Assembly (NCBI RefSeq): GCF_009909615.1
Contig: NZ_WWNE01000005.1
Location: forward strand, 372,334 to 436,333
From: Acidiluteibacter ferrifornacis
GTDB lineage: Bacteria > Bacteroidota > Bacteroidia > Flavobacteriales_E > Vicingaceae
Reading direction: 5' to 3'
Length of the DNA: 64,000 nt
Positions 63,826-64,000 of this stretch are shown here, one piece after another. The notes under the pieces are model-generated. The model was not told the DNA's origin and ran no database searches. It saw nothing but the letters and a program-made list of their open reading frames with translations. Both the position numbers and the translations under genes were made by a program. Position 1 is the stretch's first letter. Each line of letters starts with the position of its first letter.

Positions 63826-64000
63826 AACGTTGCTGTGCGGCTATTTAGCATAACGACTAATTATAAGGACAAAATGATATACCGCTTAAAAAACTAAGCT
63901 TCCTGAGAATCGCGTATTTTTAAATTATAGTACAATCGTCTTGCATAACGAGAATAAAAAAGGGTGGCTTGTGTGAGCTATTTACTTTGCTGCCATAAGC

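Larger units (their letters stand above)
63056..64000. other. 0.95-kb gene-free end of the window
   Basis: I see no supportable gene. The region holds an inverted repeat (63772-63825), two hairpins (AGGCG/CGCCT at 63427-63450 and ACTAC/GTAGT at 63461-63477) and an imperfect direct repeat pair, described separately. Confidence 0.6.

Noticed and set aside
63826-63860. attC-like (integron cassette) site: CGTT...AACG arms around GCTGTGCGGCTATTTAGC
   Set aside because: The arms do not match the GTTRRRY and RYYYAAC core sites, and no cassette gene or integrase is visible.

Overview
The window comes from an AT-rich member of the Bacteroidota, most likely the Flavobacteriales. Reasons: three secreted proteins end in the type IX secretion (T9SS) C-terminal sorting domain; an OMP_b-brl_3 type TonB-dependent receptor is present; DUF2911, DUF3050, DUF885 and TPR-SpoIIE proteins occur; several genes have a TAnnTTTG promoter element of the Bacteroidetes type in place of a sigma-70 -10 box; and few genes have Shine-Dalgarno sequences. 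No rRNA, tRNA, complete mobile element or CRISPR array was recognised. The order or family cannot be fixed from this window alone.

1-5.6 kb is housekeeping: a truncated TMTC-like membrane glycosyltransferase, a DoxX protein, ribH, a TPR membrane protein, and a compact forward run recF - DUF721/DciA-like - DUF6913 - dapA. A PiT phosphate permease follows on the reverse strand. 6.8-9.9 kb is a tight six-gene reverse operon led by an Rrf2/NsrR-like regulator: truncated globin, small membrane protein, tryptophan 2,3-dioxygenase, a small Bacteroidota-type protein and a hemerythrin. It looks like a nitrosative/oxidative-stress operon that includes a haem dioxygenase. 9.9-17.2 kb (reverse) holds a T9SS-exported serine hydrolase, photolyase, LTA-synthase-like sulfatase, DUF3050 protein, carbonic anhydrase and a short-chain dehydrogenase.

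17.4-22.6 kb is a TetR - ABC - HlyD - TolC tripartite export operon whose ATPase has lost most catalytic motifs apart from Walker A. Then come an SRPBCC protein, an ABC-F ATPase, a fused DAHP synthase/chorismate mutase, an outer-membrane barrel and a sialidase-like T9SS protein. 28.7-31.9 kb is the most notable locus: a cytoplasmic VioB-type ferritin-like protein with a cysteine-rich C-terminal tail, an intercistronic hairpin with a T-run, a DUF692 (MNIO, multinuclear non-haem iron oxidase) enzyme and a DUF2063 partner. This is the arrangement of MNIO peptide-modification (bufferin/RiPP) systems, but with an iron-enzyme-like domain where a leader peptide is expected.

31.9-34.4 kb is a divergent WYL regulator / RtcB RNA ligase pair sharing a dyad. 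34.5-40.3 kb carries an ECF sigma factor, a membrane protein likely to be its anti-sigma factor, a barrel protein, an EcKinase-like phosphotransferase and a TonB-dependent receptor. 40.4-44.5 kb holds a Gly-tailed membrane protein, a Spy-like gene with an in-frame amber codon, and a trio made of an unknown membrane protein, a GH25 lysozyme lipoprotein and an unknown cytosolic protein. 45-53 kb is a run of secreted hydrolases and unknown proteins with an AraC regulator.

53.0-54.5 kb is a decayed intergenic region with a low-molecular-weight tyrosine phosphatase pseudogene, REP-like palindromes and a structured-RNA candidate. 54.5-63.1 kb is a forward series of secreted or envelope proteins (SBBP repeats, CAP domain, PQQ-like propeller, unknowns) around a TPR-SpoIIE phosphatase fused to a LuxR DNA-binding domain. 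The last 0.9 kb holds only repeats and hairpins.
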